Below, one piece after another: positions 53,395-63,481 of a stretch of 64,000 bases of DNA (the stretch's first letter is position 1; every line of letters begins with the position of its first letter). The DNA is taken from assembly GCA_027622005.1 (NCBI GenBank), contig JAQBZH010000002.1, positions 5,001 to 69,000 of the forward strand. Reading direction: 5' to 3'. The notes below the pieces were generated by a model. It saw only the letters and a list, made by a program, of their open reading frames with translations, searched no databases and was not told the origin of the DNA. This stretch comes from Bacteroidota bacterium. GTDB lineage: Bacteria; Bacteroidota; Rhodothermia; Rhodothermales; UBA10348. The position numbers and the translations under genes are program-made.

Positions 53395-56300
53395 CTAATT
53401 ATTGATGCTGACACGGATGTTAAACGTTCCGTTGATGTTCACAGCTGAAGGTTGTCTGGAGTCCTCAGAGTCAAACTTTTCGTACTTCAACGTAAAGTTA
53501 GCCTGGACCCGGTTGCTGAATTGATAGGAGATTTGCGGTGACACGATGAGCCTCGTATGTGCTGTTACGAGGGAAATGTTATCCCCTTTCAAAGCATCAG
53601 ACAACAAGAATTCAGGGTCCACGAGGGCATTTTCGAGCGCTCGACGAAGCCGCAAACGTTGGTCGATGGTATTAGAACGGGTAACCTTGACCGTAAAACT
53701 GGCCCGGTTGTTCAGTGCCTTCTTCAAAAATGGAAGCTTAAGCCCGGTTTTTTGATAGGTAATACTAAAATCAAGCTCATTGGTGTTGTTTTCGCTCACT
53801 TCAAAATTGGAGGTACTGAGCGAATACGAATTACTCTTACTCCACGAAGTCGTCGTTGATATTTTACCTTTCCAAGTGATGTCAACGCCCAAAAGAGGCT
53901 GATAACGTTCGTTTATTCGAACGTTGTTAATCTGAAACTCGTTTGGTGTAAAAAGAATTTTCTTATCACCAAGATCAAGCGATCGCTCACCATCGTCCTC
54001 TGAAAAAGAGGTGTTGGTATTGTAGTCTGCCGCATAATAGCCAGAATAAGAATGACGTAGCGCGACGGATTCGGTCAATAATCTGAACAGCGGCCATTTG
54101 GCGATTCCGGAATAGGTAATATTCCACGTCGGTTTTGGAAATGGCGCGATGCCCAAGTCATCTACAGTCGAGCCTCCGTTCACAAAAGCTTTTCTAAAGT
54201 CGTCCACTACCGACGAGTTAGTAAGGACGATTCGGCCATCTCCGTTGGCATCTGGGATGATGTTTGGATCATCTTCCGGAGACAATGCCGCGAAATCGTC
54301 CTTGAAAATGTTAAGCTGGCTTTCAAACATCGTCAGATAGTCAGAGCCAAAAGCCCAGATGCTCGCCTTATTGGTTCCACTCTGGGTAATCGTCGTGTCG
54401 ACACCTAAAAACATGCCGACGTCATCGGTAAGTGGTCGGAAGGTAAAATTCTCGCTATCCTGCAATTCCAGATTCCAATTAAGTGTCAACGAAAGTGCGG
54501 TTGAAGGATTTAGCGACGTGCGAGCCTGGAATCGATGCCCGTCATTGAGTAGGTCGCCTACTTGCAATGAAGGATCTACAAACCGGTCCTCAATGTCAAA
54601 ACCCCGAGCACGTCCGAACCGATAACCCAATGATGCTCCTCTTCCTCCAAAGGCGTCCAATAGGCTGTAATGGGTGTTGACACGTGCCAGACTACCGTCT
54701 TCATTGTACTCAGCCGTGCCGACGTTTGAGGAGGAGCTGGTTTGGGTGCCGCTATATGTAATATTGAAATCCCGAATCCCCGTTAATCCAAGCATCATCT
54801 GCCGACCTAGTGATTTCAACTTACCTTTAAATCCTAAGTCCACACTGGTTGAGGGGTTTTGTGCAAGCGGTTTTTTCTCGATAGGCAGCTCTTCCGGAAG
54901 CTCGACCCCCGCTTTTTCAGCTATTTTGCGAGCTTCCTCCAGTTTTTTCTTTTGATCTTTTTCGGTCTGGCGGGCCAAACGCGCTGATTCTTTCGCTTTT
55001 ACGTACAGCTGCTGTGCATCTTCAATCGATTTGTAAAAGCTGAATTTGCGCCACATGTCCTGGAATTTAAACGACAATCCACTTCTTATATCGACACTAT
55101 TACTAACGGCAGCGCCCGAATTTCTGCCAACTGGTCCGTTAGCCCAATCAAAATTAGCTCCATAGCTCAGATCTTGGAGCTGGATCCAGTTGATCGCCTT
55201 AATTCGTTCCAGTTTGGGTCGGAGCGCAGCTCCGAATCTTTGATTGTGACGTTCAGTGCGAGGCGTAAAGCCGCCTGAAAAGAACTCGCTAATCACGGTT
55301 GAACCCGGTATGACGGCCAACTGCGAAACTTCAAAAGCGTTACGAGCTTGGTCTTCCGTAAGCCATCCATTCAATAACGCGTCATCTAAACGAGTACCGA
55401 ATAAAGTAGTGTCCGGAGTTACGACGTTGAAGAGCGTATCGACGCCGGCCGTATTGAAGCTTTGATCCGTAGTCGTATTGAACGTGAGATTCAGGAACGA
55501 AAACGGGTTGTATTCCATCTGAAAATTGCGGCCGTGATTAAAGGCGTGCTTCTCACGAAGCGGGAAGCGAACATCTAATGGGGTTTGCAACGTGTCACTT
55601 GGAGAAACGATTGCACGCTCCCTGGTCTGACTGAAGTTTCTAGAAAACGTCCCACTCGTTGCAACCATCGTTGGAACGTACCCGAACGCCAAGCCGCTGA
55701 GTTTATTCAGAATTGGAATGGAATCAAGGAAAAACAGGGGTCGAAAGGTCTTGGGTTTTCTGGAATTAAAACGGTAGCTCAGTGTCGAAGCCCATCGCCA
55801 GGAATCGTTTAGGGCTTGAGAAGGGCTGCGTCCGTCAATAGTAGATTTTGAATAGGCCAGAGAAATACCATCCAGCGTGTTTCTAACCAGGATGTTGCGA
55901 GATCCGCTTTTTCCAAGCTGGGTCGACACTGATTTAGTAAATGTGTACGTCTGAGCAGATTCTTCGGCCTCTGTTTTCGCTGCAGACTTTTCCTGCGGGG
56001 TCAAATCCTCTCGTTCATCGATCTGGGTGAGCAGGTCTTCTAGTCGAATATCGCCCCTCGTAGGTGAGAATCGTGGGGTGGTCGTGTTAGACTGAACCTG
56101 AACGTTGACCGGAATATCCCATCCAAAGCGTTCTGGAAGCACTTTGTCCACGTTAATTTCAGAAGTGACGGTCCAGTTGTTGATACTGAGTTGCTCGCGT
56201 TCTCCAAGGCTAGATGAAAGCGATCCAAAACCATCGGTTTGGCGCTGGAAACTAGCCTTGATTCGGCCCAGATCTGCCAATTTTATGTCGATGTTGGATA

Positions 56301-59300
56301 GCGCAGCCCATCCGTTTTCAGAATCGTACCCTGAAACTCGAAGTTCGTTAATCCAGACCGAAACGTCCTCCAAAATGGTATCAAAGCCCGCTTGCGTTGA
56401 ATCCGCGGCGTTACGAATACCGATTACGATACTGTTTACTTTGCCAAGCGATGGCGTTCCCCGAATTCCGAGACGGGTTCCTGGAGGTGCAAACTGGGAA
56501 GCATCGGGAGAGTCAGGCGTGACCAATTCTCCGTTTTTAGTGTTGTAAAAAATACTGTCCGTAGGAAAAGCAATGCGATCTCGAGCCACTTTGAGTTGAT
56601 TCAGAGCTGTAAGTTCGATATTCATCGAGCCCAGATCCCGGAAAAGGCCCTCATAATCAACATTGGTTTGCCAAAGCACATCGGGGTTTCCAGAGGATTC
56701 AAAACTTGGAGTCAATGGCTGTTCGTACTCGTAATAGTCGTTCGTTTCATTCGACCCTAAGCGCACAAATAGTTTGGCCTTCGATCTTCCCTCCGCTTGG
56801 GGCAGAGCGGCCAGATCGGTTCCGTCGGCCAATTGCCCGTGCATATGCACAAACATGCGCAAGTTGGAGTATTTCAACAAATCAAGACCACTGTTCTGTG
56901 TCTTGAATATAGCTCGCTGTTTACCAGGGCGTAAATTCTCGGTTCGAATGACCAAAGACTGCTCACGAGCATTCTGAACCCTTCCGCTGGCTAGCCGGGA
57001 TTGACTGACTACCGCGGCTAACGGAGGTTGATACGTTTCTGCGTTCTCTTCATTGTTGATGCTAGAGATGGTCAGTCGAGTATCGACAGATGCCAAGTCA
57101 AATGCGGTGTCGTGTTCTCGCGCGATTTGATCCGATTTCTGCCACTGCGATCCAACCAATTCAAGAGAGGCAAACCGCATAGTGATCGGAACCTCATGAC
57201 CGGTGGTCCAGATTCGCATAAATTCGATCAACGAGAAATCTTGGATGTTCCCAACGCGACGAGAATACTGTTGAACGGGAATACGGACTTGATACCAACC
57301 AGTACCGTTTCCATCCTGGTCTGCAATTTCTCCTACGATATAATCATCGATGTTTTCAGGTGCTGCTAGAGAGTCCAGAGTGCTTTTGGAAAGCGGGATT
57401 TCGTATTGGAAATAGCTGTTATCGGTATCGACTGTCGAGTTTAGATTGCGGTCCTCAGAGTCAGGAAAGCGCGAGTTTCCGCGTTTTACGGAGGTATTTG
57501 AAGCTAATTTTGTTTGGGTTTCGAACGCATTGAGTTCGTGGCCGGCAAAGTATCTCGAAAAATGTTGCTGAAAAGAAGCCCTTTCCGGGAAAAACACGGA
57601 TGATTCGAAATACTGGCTGTTGCCAAAATAGTGATAGTCGTCGGCCGATGGATCCGCCATTGCTTTCGCAACTTCAGCCCGATACAGCGGGTCGCTTGAA
57701 CTTTGGTCGAGGGAGTTCAAGAAGTCCAGAAAATGGATTTCTTCAGTAGCATAAGGTGGATAGCTTCCGCTTCCACTCGCTAAACCATCGAGTCCCAAAT
57801 CTTCCGTTCGATTGGAAGCATCATCAATGTCTACGACGCTATTCTGTGCGCCCGTGGGTGTGCGTCCCCACTCTAGAATTCCCGCTTCGGAAACGGCCAC
57901 GGTGGAAAGACCGTCTTCGTTGTTGAGTTTTTCGTCAGGAAGGATATCTTCTGAAATTGAGCCTAAATCGACCAACAGCGAGGCATCGCGGCCCGCATCT
58001 TCACCCGGCTTTTCGGGGAAAGGACGAAAAACGAATTCTACGAAATCGATGTTTTTGAGGCCGAAGTCGGTAAAACCTTCCGGCAAACGCTGGGTCATAC
58101 CTCCCCACGCCGATTTTGGGTTGTTCAAAAACCCCCTTAAATTGCGGGTGTAATTGTAAGGACCCCGCTCGGAGGGATTGAAATAGATATCGAACGTTTC
58201 TAAGGTCGGATCAATCTCGGCCCGGGTATCTCGGTTTGGAAAAACCTCGTCAATCCTGAAAATCTTGATCGACTCCCCATTGTAGGTCAGGGCTGGTATT
58301 TCCCGAAGCATATTCGCATTGATTCTGTACCAGGCGAAGTTTCCCCTCCAATTGGTCCGCAACGAATCGGCTTTTGACCCCTCGACCACGCCACCTAGGT
58401 CGATCGCCCCAATCGAGTCAGGTGCCGCTGATAAGCCCCATGTGCCGGGCTGCATCAATGTAAACGTGTTTTCGAAGCCTTCGAAGTCATCGATATACGA
58501 TGTGCCGTTTAATTCATCCGACTTAAAATCTTGACCAGCATCCTTTAATTCCCTTCTGGTCCTATCAAACGCCACCGTTTGGGTGTTTGAAGGCCGAAGC
58601 TGTGCAAACTCTCCCGTTAGCGAGACGCTGCTCGGCTCTTTCGTTTGGAGCAGCGGAACGAAGTCAATGGCCCGGGTCATCCACCTCGGATTCAGTTTAA
58701 TGGCCCCATCTACTCCCCAAATCGTATTGGCAATGGGTTCTTCCCCAATGCGAAACTTGTCAATCGCGGACTTTTGCGTCATCCGCATGATCGTGGCTCC
58801 AAACGAGAAACGTTCATTTACGTAGTAATCCGCGCGCATCCCGATCAAGGTCTTTTTTTGGACATTGAAAAAGGAGTTTTGCTCAAATTCTATTGAGATA
58901 TCGCGTCCGGAAGACAAAAACGCGGGGTTGGTAATTTGGACCAAACCGGTTCCCGAATACTCCACGATAAAATCGGTGTTTTCCTGTAGTGGGGTGCCAC
59001 CCGAAGTCACCCTGACGGAGCCTGGAATAACGCCCGAAAAAGCATTGAGGTCGTATGACGACTGGACCGAGCCTTTATATGCGCCTCGAATGCGATACAC
59101 ATCGTGCTGACTGTTCCGTCGGGCATTAGCCTTTTTTTCCTGATACAGCGATTTGAAAACAAAAATATCTTCCAGTTGCTTTTGAGCCTCTGGAGAGCCC
59201 CCGCCTTCCTGGATGACATTTCGAAGACGACTGCCAAAGGGTTCCAAATAAGGAAAGATTAGGGTGCCATCTCCGGGTATAATGGTGTAGTTGACTAAAA

Positions 59301-61260
59301 AGTCAAACACGTCATCTGGAGTCAAAGCTTGATCTTCGTTGACTCGGTCGAGGCCGAGAATTTGGAGGACGGTCTGAGTTCCGCCCACTGCAGGAAGCGT
59401 TTTCGAGGCCGTTTTTCCCGGAGGCTCATAGTAAACCTGCAAGTCAAACTCGGTTGGAGAAATACTGCGGCCTGGAAGGCGGTAAATATTTCTCATTTCC
59501 AGATACCATGCAGCGGGATTAAACGAAGTTTCTAGAGCCGGCTGGCGAAGCTGAACCGGCCGAATGAGCTTCAAAACGATCTTGTTTTCGTTCTGGCCAC
59601 CATTCGACCCTCCGGTTTCGGTTGAAAAGTCACCAACCTGCGCTGTACGACCATTCGCGCGATATCTAAATGCTACCGCCAACGCTTCGCTTTCTTGAAC
59701 GCGTTGATTGAGCGTCAAATAGCCAAGTACGGGATCAATGTCGTAATCCCTCCCTTTTTCTAGGCGTTTGAATTTTCCAACCTGGAAATCGGAGGAGGAT
59801 AGATCTTTGACAGACTCCAAATATGATCCAGGAGCACCATTCCCGTCGCGCAATTTGGTGTCGAGTTCGCCGCCAGCCGAATCGTCGTACTGGTCAATAT
59901 TGCTGTTTGGAAGTGTCTGGGATGTGTAATTATTGGCCTGAAACAGGATGTCTGGTGCTTCGCCAAGGTCAACCACGGCAACTGCTTGCCTAACATTCTC
60001 TTCCTCAGGCCGGGTCGGCATGAGTTTCCAAACTTCAATTTCGGTAATCCGCTCAAATCCATTGGATACCCGAATGTTGGGTGGATCGACCAACGCGGAC
60101 TCAAAGCGATTTCGGAAGTAATACCCAATAAAAAAGTGGGTCGATTCGTCATAATCGGTTGGACGAAGGTCAAACTTGGTCTCTTCCGACCCTCCCTGAA
60201 TATTCAGACTGTTGGCCTGCCCTTCCTGCTGACTCATAACCGTGGTCAGTTTGACACCACCCAGCTTAAACTCACTTTTGATACCAAACAGGCTTTGTCC
60301 GCCCCGAATCAGCGTCGATGGGGTCTGTAAGAATACGTTTCCGGCCTCAATTTTCTGGATGATTTCGTCTTCGTAGCCCGTGTATTCCAGTTTGAGCTGA
60401 TTTTGAAAATCAAATTGATTTCTGGAATCGTAATTGACGTTTATTCGAAGTTTGTCTCCAATCGTTCCGGTTATTCCGAGACTTAGATCTTGCTTGAATT
60501 CCGGGTCCAACTGACTCGGTTTTCCGGTAATTGAGACTTGTTGGTCGCTCTTCCTGTAATCAAATCCTGCTCGAATGTCGGCGGTCCCGTTTACCCTGAG
60601 ATCGACGTCGCTCGTTCCAAAAATGGTGCTAAATGCACTTTCTCGGCCTCCCGGTACCACAATATTGAATCCAAGACCTCCTCGGCTCTGGCGGTCCTGC
60701 TCCCGGGATTTTTGTAGGATCAACTCTTGCCAATTTTGCTGCATATCTTTTTCCAACTTGGCCGTTTGGTAAGCAGCATAATCCAATTCAACAGGAAAAC
60801 GAACGTCTTCTTGGCCAACCTCTTCGTGAGTGGTGTACGTTAACGCCGTCGTATCAAAAACGACTTTGTACTGCCAATATCGGCCCAGCGGTGGTGAAAA
60901 AGGGAGCCGATCTTGCGGAGTCAATCGAGCGGTGTGAATATCACCCCTGAAAGCGGGGACATATCGGAACACTAAGGCGGTGTCGGGAAGCCAAAGCGAA
61001 TCAACCACTTGTCCCAATGAATCGGTCAACAGACTATCAAGTCCCAGCGAGTCCACGGCAACCGAATCGGTATCTGCACGTGCCACGTGCATGCGAGAAG
61101 TACGCCAAGCAGAAGGATCTAGCTTAGTTGATGCAGCGCTCACCCACACCATCGAAATCGCGAATAAACCCAACACGGCCCCAAGGACGAATTTTATAGT
61201 CGAACTTGAACGATGGACGCTTGAATCCTGAATTGCGATGTCTTCTTTTGGAATTAGCAC
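53395..61260 (-). CDS. sprA: SprA, outer-membrane channel of the type 9 secretion system
   Basis: A giant 2621-residue protein that forms the T9SS translocation barrel (SprA/Sov). After a signal region (FVLGAVLGLFAISMVWVSA, about 26-44), the SprA N-terminal domain is clear. It includes LPFSPPLGRYWQYKVVFDT, the GRESAFSTIFG segment, DVDLRVNGTADIRAG, and TGTIGDKLRINVNYDSRNQFDFQNQLKLEYTGYEDEIIQKIEAGNV. The middle and end are long runs of beta strands, interrupted by large extracellular inserts and a Lys/Glu-rich coiled coil (about residues 2080-2125, with EEARKIAEKAGVELPEELPIE). The C-terminus ends FNIRVSINN. The three CTD-bearing peptidases at 9.6-22.7 kb are likely cargo. lipB follows after 3 nt. 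Confidence 0.95.
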   Translation of the reverse strand: MLIPKEDIAIQDSSVHRSSSTIKFVLGAVLGLFAISMVWVSAASTKLDPSAWRTSRMHVARADTDSVAVDSLGLDSLLTDSLGQVVDSLWLPDTALVFRYVPAFRGDIHTARLTPQDRLPFSPPLGRYWQYKVVFDTTALTYTTHEEVGQEDVRFPVELDYAAYQTAKLEKDMQQNWQELILQKSREQDRQSRGGLGFNIVVPGGRESAFSTIFGTSDVDLRVNGTADIRAGFDYRKSDQQVSITGKPSQLDPEFKQDLSLGITGTIGDKLRINVNYDSRNQFDFQNQLKLEYTGYEDEIIQKIEAGNVFLQTPSTLIRGGQSLFGIKSEFKLGGVKLTTVMSQQEGQANSLNIQGGSEETKFDLRPTDYDESTHFFIGYYFRNRFESALVDPPNIRVSNGFERITEIEVWKLMPTRPEEENVRQAVAVVDLGEAPDILFQANNYTSQTLPNSNIDQYDDSAGGELDTKLRDGNGAPGSYLESVKDLSSSDFQVGKFKRLEKGRDYDIDPVLGYLTLNQRVQESEALAVAFRYRANGRTAQVGDFSTETGGSNGGQNENKIVLKLIRPVQLRQPALETSFNPAAWYLEMRNIYRLPGRSISPTEFDLQVYYEPPGKTASKTLPAVGGTQTVLQILGLDRVNEDQALTPDDVFDFLVNYTIIPGDGTLIFPYLEPFGSRLRNVIQEGGGSPEAQKQLEDIFVFKSLYQEKKANARRNSQHDVYRIRGAYKGSVQSSYDLNAFSGVIPGSVRVTSGGTPLQENTDFIVEYSGTGLVQITNPAFLSSGRDISIEFEQNSFFNVQKKTLIGMRADYYVNERFSFGATIMRMTQKSAIDKFRIGEEPIANTIWGVDGAIKLNPRWMTRAIDFVPLLQTKEPSSVSLTGEFAQLRPSNTQTVAFDRTRRELKDAGQDFKSDELNGTSYIDDFEGFENTFTLMQPGTWGLSAAPDSIGAIDLGGVVEGSKADSLRTNWRGNFAWYRINANMLREIPALTYNGESIKIFRIDEVFPNRDTRAEIDPTLETFDIYFNPSERGPYNYTRNLRGFLNNPKSAWGGMTQRLPEGFTDFGLKNIDFVEFVFRPFPEKPGEDAGRDASLLVDLGSISEDILPDEKLNNEDGLSTVAVSEAGILEWGRTPTGAQNSVVDIDDASNRTEDLGLDGLASGSGSYPPYATEEIHFLDFLNSLDQSSSDPLYRAEVAKAMADPSADDYHYFGNSQYFESSVFFPERASFQQHFSRYFAGHELNAFETQTKLASNTSVKRGNSRFPDSEDRNLNSTVDTDNSYFQYEIPLSKSTLDSLAAPENIDDYIVGEIADQDGNGTGWYQVRIPVQQYSRRVGNIQDFSLIEFMRIWTTGHEVPITMRFASLELVGSQWQKSDQIAREHDTAFDLASVDTRLTISSINNEENAETYQPPLAAVVSQSRLASGRVQNAREQSLVIRTENLRPGKQRAIFKTQNSGLDLLKYSNLRMFVHMHGQLADGTDLAALPQAEGRSKAKLFVRLGSNETNDYYEYEQPLTPSFESSGNPDVLWQTNVDYEGLFRDLGSMNIELTALNQLKVARDRIAFPTDSIFYNTKNGELVTPDSPDASQFAPPGTRLGIRGTPSLGKVNSIVIGIRNAADSTQAGFDTILEDVSVWINELRVSGYDSENGWAALSNIDIKLADLGRIKASFQRQTDGFGSLSSSLGEREQLSINNWTVTSEINVDKVLPERFGWDIPVNVQVQSNTTTPRFSPTRGDIRLEDLLTQIDEREDLTPQEKSAAKTEAEESAQTYTFTKSVSTQLGKSGSRNILVRNTLDGISLAYSKSTIDGRSPSQALNDSWRWASTLSYRFNSRKPKTFRPLFFLDSIPILNKLSGLAFGYVPTMVATSGTFSRNFSQTRERAIVSPSDTLQTPLDVRFPLREKHAFNHGRNFQMEYNPFSFLNLTFNTTTDQSFNTAGVDTLFNVVTPDTTLFGTRLDDALLNGWLTEDQARNAFEVSQLAVIPGSTVISEFFSGGFTPRTERHNQRFGAALRPKLERIKAINWIQLQDLSYGANFDWANGPVGRNSGAAVSNSVDIRSGLSFKFQDMWRKFSFYKSIEDAQQLYVKAKESARLARQTEKDQKKKLEEARKIAEKAGVELPEELPIEKKPLAQNPSTSVDLGFKGKLKSLGRQMMLGLTGIRDFNITYSGTQTSSSSNVGTAEYNEDGSLARVNTHYSLLDAFGGRGASLGYRFGRARGFDIEDRFVDPSLQVGDLLNDGHRFQARTSLNPSTALSLTLNWNLELQDSENFTFRPLTDDVGMFLGVDTTITQSGTNKASIWAFGSDYLTMFESQLNIFKDDFAALSPEDDPNIIPDANGDGRIVLTNSSVVDDFRKAFVNGGSTVDDLGIAPFPKPTWNITYSGIAKWPLFRLLTESVALRHSYSGYYAADYNTNTSFSEDDGERSLDLGDKKILFTPNEFQINNVRINERYQPLLGVDITWKGKISTTTSWSKSNSYSLSTSNFEVSENNTNELDFSITYQKTGLKLPFLKKALNNRASFTVKVTRSNTIDQRLRLRRALENALVDPEFLLSDALKGDNISLVTAHTRLIVSPQISYQFSNRVQANFTLKYEKFDSEDSRQPSAVNINGTFNIRVSINN

Positions 61261-61394
61261 GTAATAACGACCGCGACTTTTACTGCAGCTAAGTTCTGAG
61301 CAATCAGCCTACTATCTAGGGATTAAAGATTTAGAATAGTAACGATAGAAACGTATAAGGCTCAGAAGTTCTGTTGGAAACGTGCATTTTTAAA

Positions 61395-61427
61395 GTTGAA
61401 CGGGTCGGAATGCCCCACCGGTTCAAC
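61395..61427 (+). other. stem-loop upstream of the SDR gene
   Basis: GTTGAAC (61395-61401) pairs with GTTCAAC (61421-61427). After a 1x1 mismatch GGT pairs with ACC, then after a second mismatch GG pairs with CC around a 5-nt loop. No T-run follows. Confidence 0.45.
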
Positions 61428-61441
61428 TCCTATCCAGTATC

Positions 61442-61457
61442 GGCTGAAACTTCAGCC
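61442..61457 (+). other. second hairpin upstream of the SDR gene
   Basis: GGCTGAA and TTCAGCC are perfectly complementary and almost adjacent, giving at least 6 bp with a 4-nt loop (AACT). It lies 14 nt after the first stem-loop. Confidence 0.4.
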
Positions 61458-61654
61458 TGTGTAAGGGGCTGGATCGATTTGGGGATCCCGTCGGCTTACC
61501 TAACAAGCCTTTAATTGTTCTGTGTGTTAACTGATTGAAGTCCTAGTTAACATGACTAATACGAATCGAGTGGAAGAACTACCCAATGAGAGTTAGGGTA
61601 CTGTCAAACGATTCTGATCTTTATATCTTACGTTCAAAGAAAGAGGCATGTTTT

Positions 61655-62302
61655 ATGGATGATAAAGGATTAGTGGTCATAACGGGAAGCACTGGACGAT
61701 TAGGCAGTGTTTTAGCGGCCGGTTTTTTAAATGCTGGGTATCAGGTAGTTGGGCTCGATTTACCGAGCAACCAGGTAAAGGCATGGCCTCTAATTGAGGT
61801 GGACGTTTTAAGCGCCGCGTCGATTGAAGGCGCTTTTTCTGAGATCGCCAAGCGTTTTGGCGTTCCCACTTCGGTCATTCATACGGTCGGAATGTGGGGC
61901 ATGTCACCCTTTAAGGAAACCACATTACAAGCCTGGAACCTGATGTTGGACTTGAACTTGACGTCCAGCTTTCTTGTTTTCAAGCAGGCCATTCTTTCAA
62001 TGGGTGAAAAGGGGAGCTTGATAGGAATCGTCTCAAGGCAAGGCGCCGTTCGGGGAGCCAGTCAACAAGCAGGGTACTCTGCCTCAAAAGGAGGATTGGT
62101 TCGCCTCGTCGAAGCTATTGGCGCAGAATATGAAGGTTCGGATCTCCATGTCCACGCGATTGCGCCTTCTACGATATTGTTCGAATCGGGGCAAAAAGGC
62201 GGCATTCAAGCTTCCCAATTGCTTTCCTATTGTTTAATGCTTGCCAGCGATGAAGGCAAACAAACGAACGGCAAAATATTAGAAGCGTTTGGCGACGGGT
62301 AA
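61655..62302 (+). CDS. short-chain dehydrogenase/reductase
   Basis: An NAD(P)-binding SDR of 215 residues from ATG 61655 (the frame is open to 61586 but the extra 23 residues look non-coding). The cofactor motif is ITGSTGRLGS near the N-terminus. The catalytic Ser probably lies in GIVSRQGAV and the Tyr-x-x-x-Lys is QAGYSASKGG. The substrate loop is short and the C-terminus ends NGKILEAFGDG, without the usual longer tail. Substrate unknown. It converges on the saccharopine dehydrogenase-like gene with 11 bp between stops. Confidence 0.85.
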   Translation: MDDKGLVVITGSTGRLGSVLAAGFLNAGYQVVGLDLPSNQVKAWPLIEVDVLSAASIEGAFSEIAKRFGVPTSVIHTVGMWGMSPFKETTLQAWNLMLDLNLTSSFLVFKQAILSMGEKGSLIGIVSRQGAVRGASQQAGYSASKGGLVRLVEAIGAEYEGSDLHVHAIAPSTILFESGQKGGIQASQLLSYCLMLASDEGKQTNGKILEAFGDG

Positions 62303-62313
62303 TTTAAGCGCTC

Positions 62314-63459
62314 TCAGCTTTCGCATTTAAACTCAATTTGCAAACCACGTCTCTTCACATCATCCAGGAATGATGGAATTGGAATGATGCTTTCTGGGCC
62401 AGAAACACCACCCCCCGGTATGGCTCCACTGGCCAGAAAAACGGCAATTGAAGCAGCTGGAATGCCGGTACAGCGTTGAATGGCGCTCACTTTACGATCT
62501 TCTTGATAGACATCGACTAATTCGTATGAACAGGTCACTTGCTGACCATCTTTCAAACCGGATGCGGAAGCGCGTGCTAGGACTACGTCCTCAAACGGTC
62601 CTCCCAAACGCTGTTTAAGTCGGCGTGCTAAAACGTCTCGATAGGTCAGGTGGGTCTGGGCATCGATGGCTCGCTTTTCACCGAAGCCTAGGGAAAGCAA
62701 AAACCCCATTTGTTCGGCGTGTCCCGGCCATCGAATGGACTTATGGGTTAAGCTACTGAGCTGACTGTTAGACAGTTTCCAAAGCGTTTCGAGGTCACCG
62801 GCTGTGTAAAATGCTTCCATATTTGGGTAATCCGCGCCAAACGAAAGGTGCTCAATGCCTGTGAGAGGTGTTTTGAGCATCAGTTGGCCGTTTTCTACCA
62901 CCCTAACTTCGTTCGTGTAATCGTCAAGGAGTTTATCGGCTGACCAACCGATTCTGAAGTTAAATGGAGGCTGGGGGTGCAGAGGAACGTCGCCAACCCA
63001 AATTTGGGCGGACTCGGGTTTATCCAAATATTGGATGGCTGAATGACACAACATGTGGACGAGCCCTGGATCTAATCCACATCCCGGGACGACCCAAACC
63101 CCTTTGTCCTTGGCTAAAGGAGCCAATTTCACTTCTTCTCGGACGATGGCTGCAGCGCTTCCCAAATCACAATAATGGCTTCCGGCATTTACTGCAATGG
63201 TAGCCAGCAACGGATTGACTTCGGGAGAAGAACACCCCACGACACAGTCACTATCGTCTAACACGGCGGTTAACGTCCGTTTATTGCGTGCATCAACATT
63301 TACGGTCCGAACTTTTGGGCTGTCCAGACGCCTTTGAAGCTGGTCAAGAGCAGAGGACCGCGCGTCACAAATGCGAATTAACTCAATGTCATCGTTTGAG
63401 ACCAATTCATGGGCAATAGCGGAGCCCATATTACCGGCCCCTACAATCGATATTTTCAT
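62314..63459 (-). CDS. saccharopine dehydrogenase-family protein
   Basis: A 381-residue NAD(P)-dependent enzyme of the saccharopine dehydrogenase/lysine 6-dehydrogenase group. The Rossmann start is ISIVGAGNMGSAIAHELV (3-20), followed by DCVVGCSSPEVNPLLATIAVNAGSHYCDLG, the family's conserved central helix, and VVPGCGLDPGLVHML. The C-terminal half is alpha/beta with GHAEQMGFLLSLGF and PGGGVSGPE. Relatives act on saccharopine or L-lysine, or on other amino acids; the substrate is not clear here. The gene precedes the ABC permease stop by 22 bp on the same strand and may be in one transcript with it. Confidence 0.82.
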   Translation of the reverse strand: MKISIVGAGNMGSAIAHELVSNDDIELIRICDARSSALDQLQRRLDSPKVRTVNVDARNKRTLTAVLDDSDCVVGCSSPEVNPLLATIAVNAGSHYCDLGSAAAIVREEVKLAPLAKDKGVWVVPGCGLDPGLVHMLCHSAIQYLDKPESAQIWVGDVPLHPQPPFNFRIGWSADKLLDDYTNEVRVVENGQLMLKTPLTGIEHLSFGADYPNMEAFYTAGDLETLWKLSNSQLSSLTHKSIRWPGHAEQMGFLLSLGFGEKRAIDAQTHLTYRDVLARRLKQRLGGPFEDVVLARASASGLKDGQQVTCSYELVDVYQEDRKVSAIQRCTGIPAASIAVFLASGAIPGGGVSGPESIIPIPSFLDDVKRRGLQIEFKCES

Positions 63460-63481
63460 GTAGATCTAAAGGGTTCCAAAA

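Larger units (their letters stand above)
61261..61654. other. 394-bp intergenic region with two hairpins
   Basis: Divergent region between sprA (minus) and the SDR gene (plus). It holds no ORF worth calling (a 14-codon ATG frame at 61551 is trivial), no tRNA and no good promoter match. A stem-loop at 61395-61427 and another at 61442-61457 are the only structure. A phrase resembling a tRNA T-loop (GGTTCAACTCC, near 61420) lacks the pairing arms and is part of the first hairpin. Confidence 0.5.

Noticed and set aside
54149-58534. Many plus-strand ORFs of 60-150 codons inside sprA
   Set aside because: Shadows of the very long sprA frame; none shows a known domain or start context.
61411-61432. 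tRNA T-loop-like string GGTTCAACTCC
   Set aside because: No matching acceptor, D or anticodon arms; it is the 3' side of a stem-loop.
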